Of a DNA stretch of 64,000 nt, positions 1-7,931 are shown one piece after another. The DNA is taken from the IMG/VR virus record IMGVR_UViG_3300034196_000019, positions 1-64,000 of that record, one strand, 5' to 3'. Every line of letters begins with the position of its first letter. Within the stretch, counting starts at the first letter, position 1. Under the pieces are notes generated by a model. That model saw nothing but the letters and a program-made list of their open reading frames with translations, was not told the origin of the DNA and ran no database searches. The DNA is from a virus. The position numbers and the translations under genes are program-made.

Positions 1-433
1 TACTACCAAAACGCTTGTTCCTAAACCGTAGGGCAATCTCATTGATTGCAAATCCATAACGGTTAAAGCTAGCCATTTGCTTGATATAAGACAGCCAGCT
101 TTGGTCCATATCATTCATCTGTTGCTCAAGGAACAAGGCTTTGTCTTTAAGCTGCTTTTCATATCCCTTTGGAATGCGTACTTTCCATTTAGCTTCTGCA
201 ATCTTTCCCTCAACAAACTCAAGAGAAGGATTAACAGAACTGTCTGTGCTCATTTCCTTAAATGTGTGATAAGCACGAGGCCAGCGTAATTCCTTCTGAC
301 AATCGTCCCACACTCTACCACCAAGGGTTACAAGTCCTGTATATCCTGTTTCTCCATACACCATTGCTGGGACTTTATTATCCCCCGTCTCTAGTTTGAG
401 GGGGATGGGTGCATCACCCGTACTTTCTGCCAT
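1..433 (-). CDS. Phage portal protein, partial (3' end outside window)
   Basis: The first 144 codons are present; the rest lies beyond the left window edge. The start is an ATG preceded by AAGGAGAGG, 9 bases after the large terminase stop codon. The product reads MAESTGDAPIPL, then a region around residues 55-80 (YHTFKEMSTDSS ... FVEGKIAEAKWKVRIP) that resembles the N-terminal core of DUF935/Mu-type portal proteins. Portals form the dodecameric ring at the capsid vertex through which DNA is packaged. Position immediately downstream of the large terminase supports the role. The portal call is an inference from weak similarity plus synteny. Confidence 0.65.
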   Translation of the reverse strand, partial: MAESTGDAPIPLKLETGDNKVPAMVYGETGYTGLVTLGGRVWDDCQKELRWPRAYHTFKEMSTDSSVNPSLEFVEGKIAEAKWKVRIPKGYEKQLKDKALFLEQQMNDMDQSWLSYIKQMASFNRYGFAINEIALRFRNKRFGS

Positions 434-442
434 CTCCTCTCC

Positions 443-2203
443 TTACCGTTCAAATGGGGTACGTACTGTCAGATTAACAGACGTTAATCCAGCGGCCATG
501 TTTGGAATATTTACTCTTGATGCTAAGATTGAAATGCAGTCTGAACAACTATCCACTATGTCGTCATGTCCCATCTCTCCGCCGCGTCTCTTACCTGTGA
601 AAGCCTCAAGTTCTCTGTAGACGAAGCTATTATCTCCATCAACTTTGTTTTCATAATCATAACCACAGCCCTTTAAGAATGAGATATGACCATTCATAGC
701 TAATGAAGAGAATGGACGGAACCTATCTAATTTACTTTGTGTAGTCTTAAGTGTACGTACTCTATATCCTTTCTCACTAATGCCTCTTGTAAGCAAACTT
801 GTTGCCACTTTAGCACTAGCTCCAGGGTCGAGAGGAATAAGAATCTCAGTATTAAATCCATCTCTCTGAGCATTCTCTAGAATGAACTTTTCCCAGTCTC
901 CATAAAGGATACGTGTACGCTGCACATCGTGTACAAAGTAATCACCATTCTTTAACTTACTAATCCTTGCACAAGCTGTATAGTCAGGGCTGGGGTTAGA
1001 TGAAGACTTTAGCGTACCAGCAAAGTCGTATGCTCTCACTGTACGCAAGATTTCATTAGCTGGAGGTTCTTCTGTAAGCTCTCTGCACCATTCTCTTTGG
1101 AAGTATGTAGAACCAGTCTCACGCGCTGTCCAATCCCCCAACAGAAGCCTACGTCGCTCTACATCAGGCAATGCCTCAAGGGATGCCTTGTAGTTTGGGT
1201 TGGATTTCATTAGTGTGGGGTTATCGCTGATATTTCCGAGAAGGACTTGAAATGAGATTGGTCTAACCTGATCTTCATGATCTTTATCTAATTCAGGCTT
1301 CTTATACTTCTCGTAGAGTTCCTCCCAAGAGTCTCCCCAAACAAGATCACCTTGAATACGAAGCAGCCAGCGTGTTAACCCATTCTTCTCTGGGTCAGGT
1401 AGGCCATATTTCTCATGACCTTCTGGATATAACCACCACTTGACCCAATCAAACAAGAAGCTATCAGGGTCAGGGTTGCAGCTAACCCACATACAAGGCT
1501 CCATCTTTGCCTCTGTACGTAGTCGAGAGAATAACCACCAAAGGTGAGCTTCCTCAGCATGTGTACCTTCGTCATAAAATGCACTAGACATCTCAAGACC
1601 TTGATACAAATCACCAGCTCCATCATTCTCGTAGTGAGAGAAGCTAATAGACGCTCCACTTGGGAATACAATCTTCTGATCTTTAGTCTTACGCTCAACA
1701 GCATATCCAGCTTTCTGGTAAAGTCTCATAGCTTGTTCAAACAAACCACCAGCTTTCATAATTGCTGTACTGTTCTTACGAATACAAAACCCACGATAAT
1801 CTGGGTCATGTACAAATCTTAAATGTCTCATCAATCCAACGTAGCTTTTACTACTACCCTAACTAATTTGACGGACGCTACCCCGTTTCCAATCTTTCGA
1901 TTGTAATTGGACCATCTCTTGAATACACCTGAATGTATTCCCTCCTGTTTCGAATGCGCTTGCATCCTACTTTACTCGCTTCCACATTACTGTGTGCTTT
2001 CAATGGCCTCTGCTCGTTCCCATAAGGGCTTCGATCAGGATTGACATAGGACAGCTACTATCCCTTAGTTTTCCCTGAGTTAAAGAGGTTTAACGTGACC
2101 AGTATTGTTTAGCCGCGCCACCGACGATAAGAATCTTCGCGTTGGATTTTAAATACTTCTCTTGGAATGGAGACTGAGGACGAACAATATTGTCGTCTGA
2201 CAT
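443..2203 (-). CDS. Large terminase subunit (packaging ATPase/nuclease), two exons joined by a group I intron
   Basis: Exon 1 is 2111-2203 (31 codons, ATG after AAGGAGATAAA) and exon 2 is 443-1858, giving a product of about 502 residues. Exon 1 ends ...ILIVGGAA and exon 2 resumes GSSKSYVGLMRHL, so splicing rebuilds a Walker A motif GGAAGSSKSY. Further on are an AFYDEGTH Walker B-like segment and, near the C terminus, acidic nuclease-type residues (RAYDFAG, PLDPGAS, HDDIVDS). The protein translocates DNA into the capsid and cuts concatemers. Without splicing exon 2 could only start internally at 1834 and would lack the P-loop. The portal gene follows. Promoter at 2286-2314 is the likely driver. 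Confidence 0.9.
1859..2110 (-). ncRNA. Group I self-splicing intron, 252 nt, ORF-less
   Basis: The boundary is fixed by restoring the terminase Walker A motif. The 5' exon ends in GGCU and the intron contains GGUC about ten bases in, giving a P1 helix with the U.G pair expected at a group I 5' splice site; the intron ends in G. Core elements match the group I plan seen in plastid trnL introns: AACTCAGGGAAAACTAAGG (P-like), GTCAATCCTGATCGAAGCC (Q/P4-like) and GAGCAGAGGCCATTGAAAGC (R/P7-like), in the correct order. There is no endonuclease ORF inside. Splicing itself is inferred. Confidence 0.85.
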
Positions 2204-2285
2204 TTTATCTCCTTATAACGTCGAGGGAAGTGCTACCATAACAAGTAAATGTTATATTATATAGTCTCCCTCTATTGATATTCAC

Positions 2286-2314
2286 AGTTTAATACATTAT
2301 CTCTAATAAGTCAA
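2286..2314 (-). promoter_or_regulatory. Sigma70-like promoter upstream of the large terminase
   Basis: TTGACT at 2309-2314 and TAAACT at 2286-2291 with a 17-base spacer, about 80 bases upstream of the terminase ATG. The -10 is imperfect. Confidence 0.5.
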
Positions 2315-2336
2315 TAGCTTGACAGACAAGGCTAAA

Positions 2337-2747
2337 TTAGAAGTTGAGGTATTGGCTTGTCAGCTTATTGCGATCCCTGCCTGTTTGATCTGTTACACGC
2401 TTTACCTCTGCCTTAAAGTCATCCCAAGATAGAGCTTCCAATTCTTCTTTACTCATCTTTTCTTTGGCCACTTCAAGACTAAAGCCACCTTTGACTACTG
2501 GAATCTCTACAGCTCCTGGTAGCACCTCTACACCACCTTCACTCATATTGAATACACGAATGCTGGCGTTAGCTACGTCAGGGGCCTTGTCAGCTTCAAG
2601 CTCCATATACACAGTGTGAGGGAAGCTCATTTTAGGGAGTTGGCTTTCTTTCTTGGTAGCACCAAGATTAGCTAGCTTGATAATATTTTCAATGAAGTTA
2701 AAACCAATTGGATCACTACCTTTTACTACGAATTCATACAATGCCAC
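2337..2747 (-). CDS. Hypothetical protein in the packaging cluster, 136 aa
   Basis: GTG start preceded by AAAGGAGAAATAAA. The product begins MALYEFVVKGSDPIGFNFIE and carries a mixed beta-like middle (TVYMELEADKAPDVANASIR) and an acidic helical C terminus. No family is recognised. It lies between the small-terminase side and the large terminase, so it is co-transcribed with packaging genes and may be a virion or packaging accessory protein; that is inference from position only. Confidence 0.8.
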   Translation of the reverse strand: MALYEFVVKGSDPIGFNFIENIIKLANLGATKKESQLPKMSFPHTVYMELEADKAPDVANASIRVFNMSEGGVEVLPGAVEIPVVKGGFSLEVAKEKMSKEELEALSWDDFKAEVKRVTDQTGRDRNKLTSQYLNF

Positions 2748-2759
2748 TTTATTTCTCCT

Positions 2760-2993
2760 TTAGATTTCGATTGTACCGTTAACAATATAACCTTGGTTGA
2801 TATACACTCGACCGTCAATCACTACAAATGGTTTGGGCTCTGATTCTTCGCCCTGATTACAAGCATCGCAATCACAGCCTTTATCATAAACAACTTCTTC
2901 AAGATTATCTACACGAGCTTGAAGGCTTGCAATAAGCTCAAGTACTTCATCACTAACATCAACATTTACTGTCACGTTACTAACTGTTGTCAA
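2760..2993 (-). CDS. Hypothetical protein with Cys cluster, 77 aa
   Basis: The open frame extends upstream to 3065, but the only good ribosome site (AGGAGATATGAA) precedes a TTG at 2993, giving MTTVSNVTVNVDVSDEVLEL. A short coiled-coil-like stretch (ELIASLQARVDNLEEVVYD) is followed by CDCDAC, a small Cys cluster, and a beta-like tail. Function unknown. It starts 11 bases after the small terminase stop, with the TAG stop of that gene overlapping the ribosome site. Confidence 0.7.
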   Translation of the reverse strand: MTTVSNVTVNVDVSDEVLELIASLQARVDNLEEVVYDKGCDCDACNQGEESEPKPFVVIDGRVYINQGYIVNGTIEI

Positions 2994-3003
2994 TTCATAT
3001 CTC

Positions 3004-3435
3004 CTAGTGTTTAAGATTAGATTCAACCATATCCATACTAAAATTAGTAGGGACTGGCGGCTCAACTTGATTGTCTTTCACTTCATCAGCGCTCGCGGGA
3101 TCTTTCCCTTCAAGGTTGATAATAGCAAGTTCTTCTTTCAGGCAAGTATTATTGAAAGACTCAATAGCTTTGATTACAAACTTAGCTGTCTCAAGGCGAG
3201 TCTTATCAATTTGATCCTCTTCCTTTCCAGCAGGCTTAAGGCTTAGCTTGATAATCTCAATACAATCAGCTTGAAGACCATACAGGTGCGTGAGGGTTTG
3301 CCGCATACGAGAACGTCGCTTGAGGTTCTTCTTACCCGGAGTGCGTCCTTCTGGATTAGCTGATTCTCCAGCCTTCCAGTGTGTTTCTCTCTTATTAGGA
3401 AGAGGGCTTTCACCAACATCTTCTAGATCAGACAT
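3004..3435 (-). CDS. Putative small terminase subunit, 143 aa
   Basis: ATG at 3435 after AAAGGAATAACTAAT; an upstream in-frame start at 3492 has no ribosome site. Residues 20-45 read ETHWKAGESANPEGRTPGKK followed by KNLKRRSRMRQ, the basic 'NPxGRpxGxKN' signature of the DUF5681 family found next to large terminases. The middle is helical, the C terminus acidic. Small terminases recognise the packaging site and regulate the large subunit. Lying three genes upstream of the large terminase supports the assignment. It ends in a genuine TAG stop, which matters for interpreting the amber codon in thyX. Confidence 0.65.
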   Translation of the reverse strand: MSDLEDVGESPLPNKRETHWKAGESANPEGRTPGKKNLKRRSRMRQTLTHLYGLQADCIEIIKLSLKPAGKEEDQIDKTRLETAKFVIKAIESFNNTCLKEELAIINLEGKDPASADEVKDNQVEPPVPTNFSMDMVESNLKH

Positions 3436-3535
3436 ATTAGTTATTCCTTTATTCTTGTGTATATTGGCGAGTATAAGGCACTTGTCTATCATTTGTCAAG
3501 CTATGATAGGAAATAACTATTTGACTTTATTCTAG

Positions 3536-3563
3536 GCAAAGAAAAGCCCTCATACAGAGGGCT
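3536..3563 (-). terminator. Rho-independent terminator after the SGNH hydrolase gene
   Basis: Stem AGCCCT/AGGGCT (3545-3550 with 3558-3563) followed on the minus strand by TTTTCTTTG. The same tail then reads CCTAGAATAAAG, a TAGAAT -10-like element seen after other terminators in this phage. Confidence 0.85.
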
Positions 3564-3567
3564 AATT

Positions 3568-4725
3568 TTATCTAGATAGCAATGCGGTTAGATTGTAGAC
3601 TTCGAACTCTCCGATACTAATGTAACTACCATTTCCGGCACCATTAACTTTCAGATAGAACTGTATTTGTTGAGTTGTCGCAGGCTTGATCTTGAACATC
3701 ATTCTCTGGGCAGGAAAACTAACAACAGACCCATTAATGTGGCTTACTTCAACACCGTCAACTCTAATAGTCAGAAACGTCTGTTGTGGGCTTAGTCCAG
3801 AATTAGTGTCTACAACACAGCTAACGAGAAGTTCATCATTAGCTTGCCACCCTGATGTGATTGTCTTATACAAGTAAGGGTTTCCTGTCGCTGATGTAGA
3901 TGTCAGTCTTGCCATCTTACCAACAAAGGGAGATAGTGCATCAACTAAAGAGCCGGAAGCTGTTCCAGCTAGAGCCCACCCATCAGGCACACCATCGGCA
4001 TTTGCATCAGTGAGCATTAGGCAATTCCCACCGGATATGCAGTATCCTGCAAGACCTGAACTATTACTTCTTGGGCTGAACTGGGTGACTGACTCTCCCT
4101 TTATAAGAGAAACCATATCGCTTTTAGCTGTTATAGCAGCAGCAAATGTTGGATGTACGCTGTCTGCTGTTAGTCCTACAATCCACTCACCTGTGGCTGT
4201 TGAAATAACATTCTTCCACGGATCATATATACTTATATTGTATTTTGCAGCCAAAGCTTGTTCTACTGCTATATATGTTGTTACTTGGGCAGCTTTCGTT
4301 GTAAGCGGTGCAGATGTAACAAGGATCGGTGTGATACCTCTGCCTAGAATATTGATAATAATAGCTTCCATATTCTGTCTATGGGTAGTCACGGAAACAG
4401 CATTCAGTCCGTCATTACTTCCCTCCATAATAAAGCATACATCAGAATCTGACGGTACATCTGTATTAACGCGGGCTAACATCATAGCGCTAGTATTTCC
4501 AGCAACACCTCCATTCCTAATCCATGTCATTCTTGGACCAGAAGATAAAATAGCTTGATCAATGAAGGAGATACCACTAACTCCAGCAAAAATAGAATTA
4601 CCTAGTGTGCTAGCTCTGAGAGGAATTCCATTACTTCTTTGAATCAGCCTATTTTGTCCTTGATTCCTCCCATATCTAAAGTCTGCTTGGTTCTTTGTTA
4701 AGGCAGGCGCATCCAATATACTCAT
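3568..4725 (-). CDS. SGNH/GDSL-type hydrolase with C-terminal beta domain (virion esterase-like), 385 aa
   Basis: ATG after AGGAGAAAT. SGNH signatures are visible in order: block I as TLGNSIFAG (residues 41-49, nucleophile Ser kept but GDS replaced by GNS), EGSNDG near residue 101 (GxND-like block III), and DSVHPTF near residue 189 (Asp-His pair). After residue 230 the chain becomes Gly/Ser-rich and beta-like (LYKTITSGW, FLTIRVDGVEV), consistent with a carbohydrate-binding sandwich. Phage SGNH domains often deacetylate surface polysaccharide. The adjacent 4733-5101 gene has the shared docking module and may anchor it. Confidence 0.8.
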   Translation of the reverse strand: MSILDAPALTKNQADFRYGRNQGQNRLIQRSNGIPLRASTLGNSIFAGVSGISFIDQAILSSGPRMTWIRNGGVAGNTSAMMLARVNTDVPSDSDVCFIMEGSNDGLNAVSVTTHRQNMEAIIINILGRGITPILVTSAPLTTKAAQVTTYIAVEQALAAKYNISIYDPWKNVISTATGEWIVGLTADSVHPTFAAAITAKSDMVSLIKGESVTQFSPRSNSSGLAGYCISGGNCLMLTDANADGVPDGWALAGTASGSLVDALSPFVGKMARLTSTSATGNPYLYKTITSGWQANDELLVSCVVDTNSGLSPQQTFLTIRVDGVEVSHINGSVVSFPAQRMMFKIKPATTQQIQFYLKVNGAGNGSYISIGEFEVYNLTALLSR

Positions 4726-4732
4726 ATTTCTC

Positions 4733-5101
4733 CTAGACCACTGTAATTTCAGGTTGGGATGTTACAGCTCCGTTTAAGTCTCTTGATACTAATGGTTGAG
4801 TAATGGTTTTAACTGGGGAGGAGATGTATGTTGCATGCCATGAATCAATGGCACCTGGGTAAGTACTACTTGCAACATCAGTTGTAAATACCCCAGGTGT
4901 TCCATCGGGCCATGTAATATTTGCAGAAACAATTGCTCCATTAACGTCTCTTACTGAACTATTCAATCTGAAAAGGCTACCATATGCCCAAGATAGAATA
5001 TCTTTATTTATTGAACTTTGCTGTGAATCGAATGCACCTAATTTTACAGCCTGTAAAACACCGAGCTTAGCTACTACTTCATATAATTCTTCTTTATTCA
5101 T
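4733..5101 (-). CDS. Head-fibre-like protein with shared N-terminal docking module, 122 aa
   Basis: ATG after TTGGAGGTATT. The first 24 residues (KEELYEVVAKLGVLQAVKLG) match the N-terminal module of three other virion-type proteins here (6841-7116, 25427-25858, 59782-60384). The rest is beta-rich and Thr/Ser/Val-rich (IVSANITWPDGTPGVF, ISSPVKTITQPLVSRDLNG), like a small capsid-decorating domain. It lies 7 bases upstream of the SGNH hydrolase gene. Virion location is inference. Confidence 0.7.
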   Translation of the reverse strand: MNKEELYEVVAKLGVLQAVKLGAFDSQQSSINKDILSWAYGSLFRLNSSVRDVNGAIVSANITWPDGTPGVFTTDVASSTYPGAIDSWHATYISSPVKTITQPLVSRDLNGAVTSQPEITVV

Positions 5102-5122
5102 AATACCTCCAATATTTTAATA

Positions 5123-5152
5123 ATATTAGCATTATTGTTTTCGCTAAGTCAA
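5123..5152 (-). promoter_or_regulatory. Possible sigma70-like promoter
   Basis: TTGACT at 5147-5152 and TAATAT at 5123-5128, 18-base spacer, minus strand, upstream of the 4733-5101 gene and just after the terminator at 5173-5202. Confidence 0.45.
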
Positions 5153-5172
5153 TAAATGTTATAAAATGTCAG

Positions 5173-5202
5173 GCAAAGAAAAGCCCTCCAGCAAGGAGGG
5201 CT
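5173..5202 (-). terminator. Rho-independent terminator
   Basis: Perfect 8-bp stem AGCCCTCC/GGAGGGCT with a 5-base loop, then TTTTCTTTGCC on the minus strand, directly after the 5216-5506 gene. Confidence 0.9.
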
Positions 5203-5215
5203 AAATAGGCTGATT

Positions 5216-5506
5216 TTAATCTTTTGGTTTATTCTCAGCCTTTGCTTTATCGACTACAGACTGTAGGTATCTGGCGAATTTATTAGCCATTCCCACAAAA
5301 GGATTACCATCTTCCGTTAAAATAAAGGATCGATAAGCTGTCATAAAGATATACTCATCCTCTGTCAAGTCATCGAAAATATATTTCTTAGGAGTTTGGC
5401 TGGTCTGAGCGAGAACCTTTTGTACAGAAGGGTGATTGATAATAGCACCAAGCTGTCCAGTCTGTTCTAGTTGGTGTACGATCAAACCAATGTAGTCAGC
5501 ATTCAT
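5216..5506 (-). CDS. Hypothetical helical protein, 96 aa
   Basis: ATG after AAAAAGGAAAAATA, overlapping the upstream 36-aa gene by one base (TAATG). Product begins MNADYIGLIVHQLEQTGQLG and is mostly helical with charged segments (DDLTEDEYIFMTAYRS, VVDKAKAENKPKD). The opening faintly recalls the shared docking module but lacks its conserved residues. No family recognised; position suggests a virion or assembly role. Confidence 0.75.
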   Translation of the reverse strand: MNADYIGLIVHQLEQTGQLGAIINHPSVQKVLAQTSQTPKKYIFDDLTEDEYIFMTAYRSFILTEDGNPFVGMANKFARYLQSVVDKAKAENKPKD

Positions 5507-5616
5507 TATTTTTCCTTTTTATATTTAGAAAGAAAAGCCATCTCGTCAGAAATGTCGTGAAGCAGCTCAGCTAGTGCAGCTTTTACTTGATCCTCAAACT
5601 CAGCTACTTCCTTCAT
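5506..5616 (-). CDS. Tiny acidic helical protein, 36 aa
   Basis: ATG preceded by AAGAGAAATA; sequence MKEVAEFEDQVKAALAELLH then DISDEMAFLSKYKKEK. Regular heptad-like spacing suggests one amphipathic or coiled-coil helix. It ends in a TAATG overlap with the next gene, the coupling style used throughout this phage, which supports expression. Confidence 0.6.
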   Translation of the reverse strand: MKEVAEFEDQVKAALAELLHDISDEMAFLSKYKKEK

Positions 5617-5645
5617 TATTTCTCTTATAGCGTTGGCTATACTAT

Positions 5646-6668
5646 TTAAGTTCTGACGTTCACCGGGTTTGCAGTTTGTGCTCCAGTCGTTGTTGCACCG
5701 CTGTTCCCTACAATTAAATTACTATTAGTAGCTACAGCATTTTGCAAGTTACCCATAAGACCAAAAATACCATTCAACAGAATGGTTTGTTGCTGTTGTT
5801 GGGCTTGGGTCTGCATTTGTTGGGCATTTGCGGTGTTAGTGTTTGTAATGGTAATTTCAGTCTCGCGTGCGCGATTAGTGAGGCGATCTTCAAGAGCAGC
5901 AGATTGTGCAACGGTCAATTGACGTTGCAGCTCACTAATAGCATTAGATGTAATCAGTGCACGAGTTTTCTCGCCATCATCTTTAACGATAGTAGCAATA
6001 GAAAACTGAGCGTCTTTAGTGGCATTCAGATTAGCTACACCGTAGGCAGCCACACTTTCCTTAATAGAAGTCTGACTTGCGAGAGAGGCCGCAATTGCAT
6101 CACTTACGTTTTTGTTAATCAGCGATTGGCCATTGATAGTAGCCATAGTGCCAAGGTTGATCTGGTTAACTACAGCAGCCTGAGCCTGGGCTAGAGCTAA
6201 CTGAGATTGCCCTTCGGCAAGGGGAATAGATGCTTTAATATCACCAAGGCTCTGCATCACAGTCGTATTTTGCAGAGCATCGGTAACACCAACTAAACTA
6301 GCCGACAACATAGCAGGGGTGACTCCTACAGCAGCTTCAGCGACAGCACCATTCCCCAAGAGACCCCCACGATTGCCTAGCAATGCTCCACCAAGAATAC
6401 CACCCAAGAGGCCAGCTCCCAGACCTGCCCCGGCTCCAGCACCTACGCCAGCGCCATCATTACGATTACCACCAGCCAGCATTGCTGCGATAAGACCCGA
6501 ACTATCTTCCATCTCTGTTTCCTCTTTATTATAATTATTGTAATACTTCATATCTTTTGCAATATGCTCTTTCACTGTCTCTTTTAGTCCATCCACCTTA
6601 TCGCCTAGCTTAAGGAGATGTTCTTGGACACTAGAAAGGGCAGAACCATCTAACATTTCGTCTGCCAT
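5646..6668 (-). CDS. Large Gly/Ala-rich virion-type protein, 340 aa
   Basis: The frame is open to a TTG at 6704, but the ATG at 6668 has a ribosome site (AGGAAATAAT). After a charged helical N terminus (MADEMLDGSALSSVQEHLL) comes a hydrophobic Gly-rich stretch, about residues 70-108 (GAGLGAGLLGGILGGALLG), which could insert in a membrane; then long helical Ala/Gln/Asn-rich repeats and a Gln run (QAQQQQQT). This architecture resembles internal or ejection-type virion proteins. Function is inferred from composition and neighbourhood only. Confidence 0.75.
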   Translation of the reverse strand: MADEMLDGSALSSVQEHLLKLGDKVDGLKETVKEHIAKDMKYYNNYNKEETEMEDSSGLIAAMLAGGNRNDGAGVGAGAGAGLGAGLLGGILGGALLGNRGGLLGNGAVAEAAVGVTPAMLSASLVGVTDALQNTTVMQSLGDIKASIPLAEGQSQLALAQAQAAVVNQINLGTMATINGQSLINKNVSDAIAASLASQTSIKESVAAYGVANLNATKDAQFSIATIVKDDGEKTRALITSNAISELQRQLTVAQSAALEDRLTNRARETEITITNTNTANAQQMQTQAQQQQQTILLNGIFGLMGNLQNAVATNSNLIVGNSGATTTGAQTANPVNVRT

Positions 6669-6796
6669 ATTATTTCCTACAGATAGCTGGAAAACGTCCA
6701 GCAAGCGTCTACGCCAATATCAGCGTAAATTCTTGGAGACTTTATTGATGCGTAATGTTTGGGAGATACATAGAAAGGACTTCTATGTCTTTAGAA

Positions 6797-6822
6797 TAGA
6801 AAACCCTTGCATTGCACAAGGG
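6797..6822 (-). terminator. Rho-independent terminator after head-fibre gene
   Basis: CCCTTG/CAAGGG stem followed on the minus strand by TTTTC, 19 bases after the 6841-7116 gene. A second 7-bp hairpin (CATAGAA/TTCTATG) lies just downstream, about 6767-6785. Confidence 0.8.
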
Positions 6823-6840
6823 CTGTTGCCGACAACTCTT

Positions 6841-7116
6841 TTAGATTTGGCCCGCTGCACGTTGAGAGGCCAATACTGCATTAATCTTTGATACGATGGC
6901 TGTGATAGAAGTTTGTGCTGTAGCAATATCTGTCACCGCCTGAGCTGGAATATCGGCTACTGCGGCTGCTTTCTTAACAGTGCCAAGTACGGAAGTAGTG
7001 GCTGCTGGTGTAGGAGTACCAGAAAAGAGAGCATCGAGATTGCCCTGTCTAGCGCTTCCAAGTGTTCCTAGTTTAGATAAGCTATCTACAAGCTGATCAC
7101 GGGTTGTTACTGCCAT
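6841..7116 (-). CDS. Head-fibre protein (Phage_fiber_2-like), 91 aa
   Basis: ATG after CTAGGAGAAAGCTAACA. Residues 7-28 (DQLVDSLSKLGTLGSARQG) carry the docking module shared with three other proteins. The second half (SVLGTVKKAAAVADIPAQAV, ending KINAVLASQRAAGQI) matches the 'LGgVKxaaaVaD ... N.Li..LraaGl' pattern of phage head-fibre C-terminal domains. Such fibres decorate the capsid. It is the first protein gene after the tRNAs in the leftward virion operon. Confidence 0.75.
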   Translation of the reverse strand: MAVTTRDQLVDSLSKLGTLGSARQGNLDALFSGTPTPAATTSVLGTVKKAAAVADIPAQAVTDIATAQTSITAIVSKINAVLASQRAAGQI

Positions 7117-7449
7117 TGTTAGCTTTCTCCTAGTGGATTATTGTTTTAGTAAGAATTCGTTGCTCCCACGTACACAAATGGAAGGCTTTAAACTATCGTC
7201 ATAATTCTTTCAGTGGCTTTTAGCCAATTAGACAATCTTCGTCAAGACTGAATGTGTTCTTTGAATTCTGTGGCTGCTACTTTTCGATTGCGCGACAGCG
7301 AACGCCCAATGAATATTGCTACATGTTGCTTCCCAGCAATATACACTTCCGAAGAAGCGAGATAGGACCACCTCCTAAGACTACCATGAGATGTCATGGC
7401 TTCAGGGAGTTGCAATATCAGCCGCATGTGGCGGTCACTTGTCTTTTAT
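7117..7449. other. Gap between head-fibre gene and tRNAs
   Basis: About 330 bases without a convincing gene. A 61-codon minus frame (7242-7427) has no ribosome site at its start. A 5-bp hairpin TGGCT-TTT-AGCCA is present near 7214-7226. An AGGAGG lies at about 7371-7376 on the minus strand without a start codon at normal distance. It could hold tRNA remnants, but no cloverleaf is seen. Confidence 0.4.
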
Positions 7450-7524
7450 CATTCATGGTTGGATTTGAACCAACGGCCGTGGAGGTAGAAACTCCATGCT
7501 CTATCCAGACTGAGCTACATGAAT
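7450..7524 (-). tRNA. tRNA-Arg (anticodon UCU)
   Basis: Full cloverleaf: acceptor ATTCATG/CATGAAT, D stem GCTC/GAGC, anticodon stem TGGAG/CTCCA around loop TTTCTAC (anticodon TCT, reads AGA), T stem GTTGG/CCAAC with loop TTCAAAT, discriminator G. CCA is not encoded. AGA is common in AT-rich phage genes and rare in enteric hosts. Confidence 0.93.
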
Positions 7525-7527
7525 ATT

Positions 7528-7602
7528 TGGCGAATCAGCTAGGACTTGAACCCAGACTACAAGGCTTTGGAGGCCTGCGTGCTGCCATTACACTACTGAG
7601 AC
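7528..7602 (-). tRNA. tRNA-Trp (anticodon CCA) with a mismatched acceptor stem
   Basis: D stem GTGT/GCAC, anticodon loop CTCCAAA as in bacterial tRNA-Trp, T arm CTGGG-TTCAAGT-CCTAG, discriminator G and encoded CCA. The acceptor strands GTCTCAG and CTGATTC fail to pair at positions 2-71 and 3-70, and 27-43 is a C.T mismatch. It may be degenerate or need editing. Confidence 0.8.
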
Positions 7603-7608
7603 GTTGTT

Positions 7609-7685
7609 TGGAGCAGCTATTCAAATTCGAATTGAAACTTGATCGGTGGAAGCGACCCGTGCTAACCGTTAAACACTATAGCTGC
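7609..7685 (-). tRNA. tRNA-Gly (anticodon UCC)
   Basis: Acceptor GCAGCTA/TAGCTGC, D stem GTGT/GCAC with GG in the loop, anticodon stem GGTCG/CGATC around CTTCCAC (anticodon TCC, reads GGA), T arm TTCAA-TTCGAAT-TTGAA, discriminator T and encoded CCA. All stems pair. Confidence 0.95.
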
Positions 7686-7854
7686 AAATAAGATACCATC
7701 TCCAATGGAGGACAAATCACTCTCTTTTGAAGATGGTAGCAACACACTTCATATTGTCTGTAGTCTAGAGGAGAAGCTATTCTACAACGCGTCAATGAAG
7801 CGTAATGCTTGTTGAAATTGTTGGGAGAATATTGTTTCTCTCCCGTATATGCAC
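7686..7854 (-). other. Structured leader between the promoter and the tRNAs
   Basis: Minus transcripts would begin near 7848 with a 6-bp hairpin GGGAGA/TCTCCC (7823-7844). Further on, 7694-7738 forms an 8-bp stem TACCATCT/AGATGGTA with a competing CTCC-AAT-GGAG hairpin inside. No gene seen. Possibly a 5' protecting or tRNA-processing leader. Confidence 0.5.
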
Positions 7855-7883
7855 ATTATAGCAAATCATACTTTAGGTGTAAA
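7855..7883 (-). promoter_or_regulatory. Strong sigma70-like promoter for the tRNA/virion operon
   Basis: TTTACA at 7878-7883, exactly 17-base spacer, perfect TATAAT at 7855-7860, minus strand. Confidence 0.85.
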
Positions 7884-7931
7884 GAGCCAATGTCTTAATA
7901 AAAATAATTTAGTTCTTGACACTAATATTTG

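Noticed and set aside
7242-7427. 61-aa minus-strand reading frame between head-fibre gene and tRNAs
   Set aside because: No ribosome site at its start, no coupling with neighbours, composition not clearly coding.
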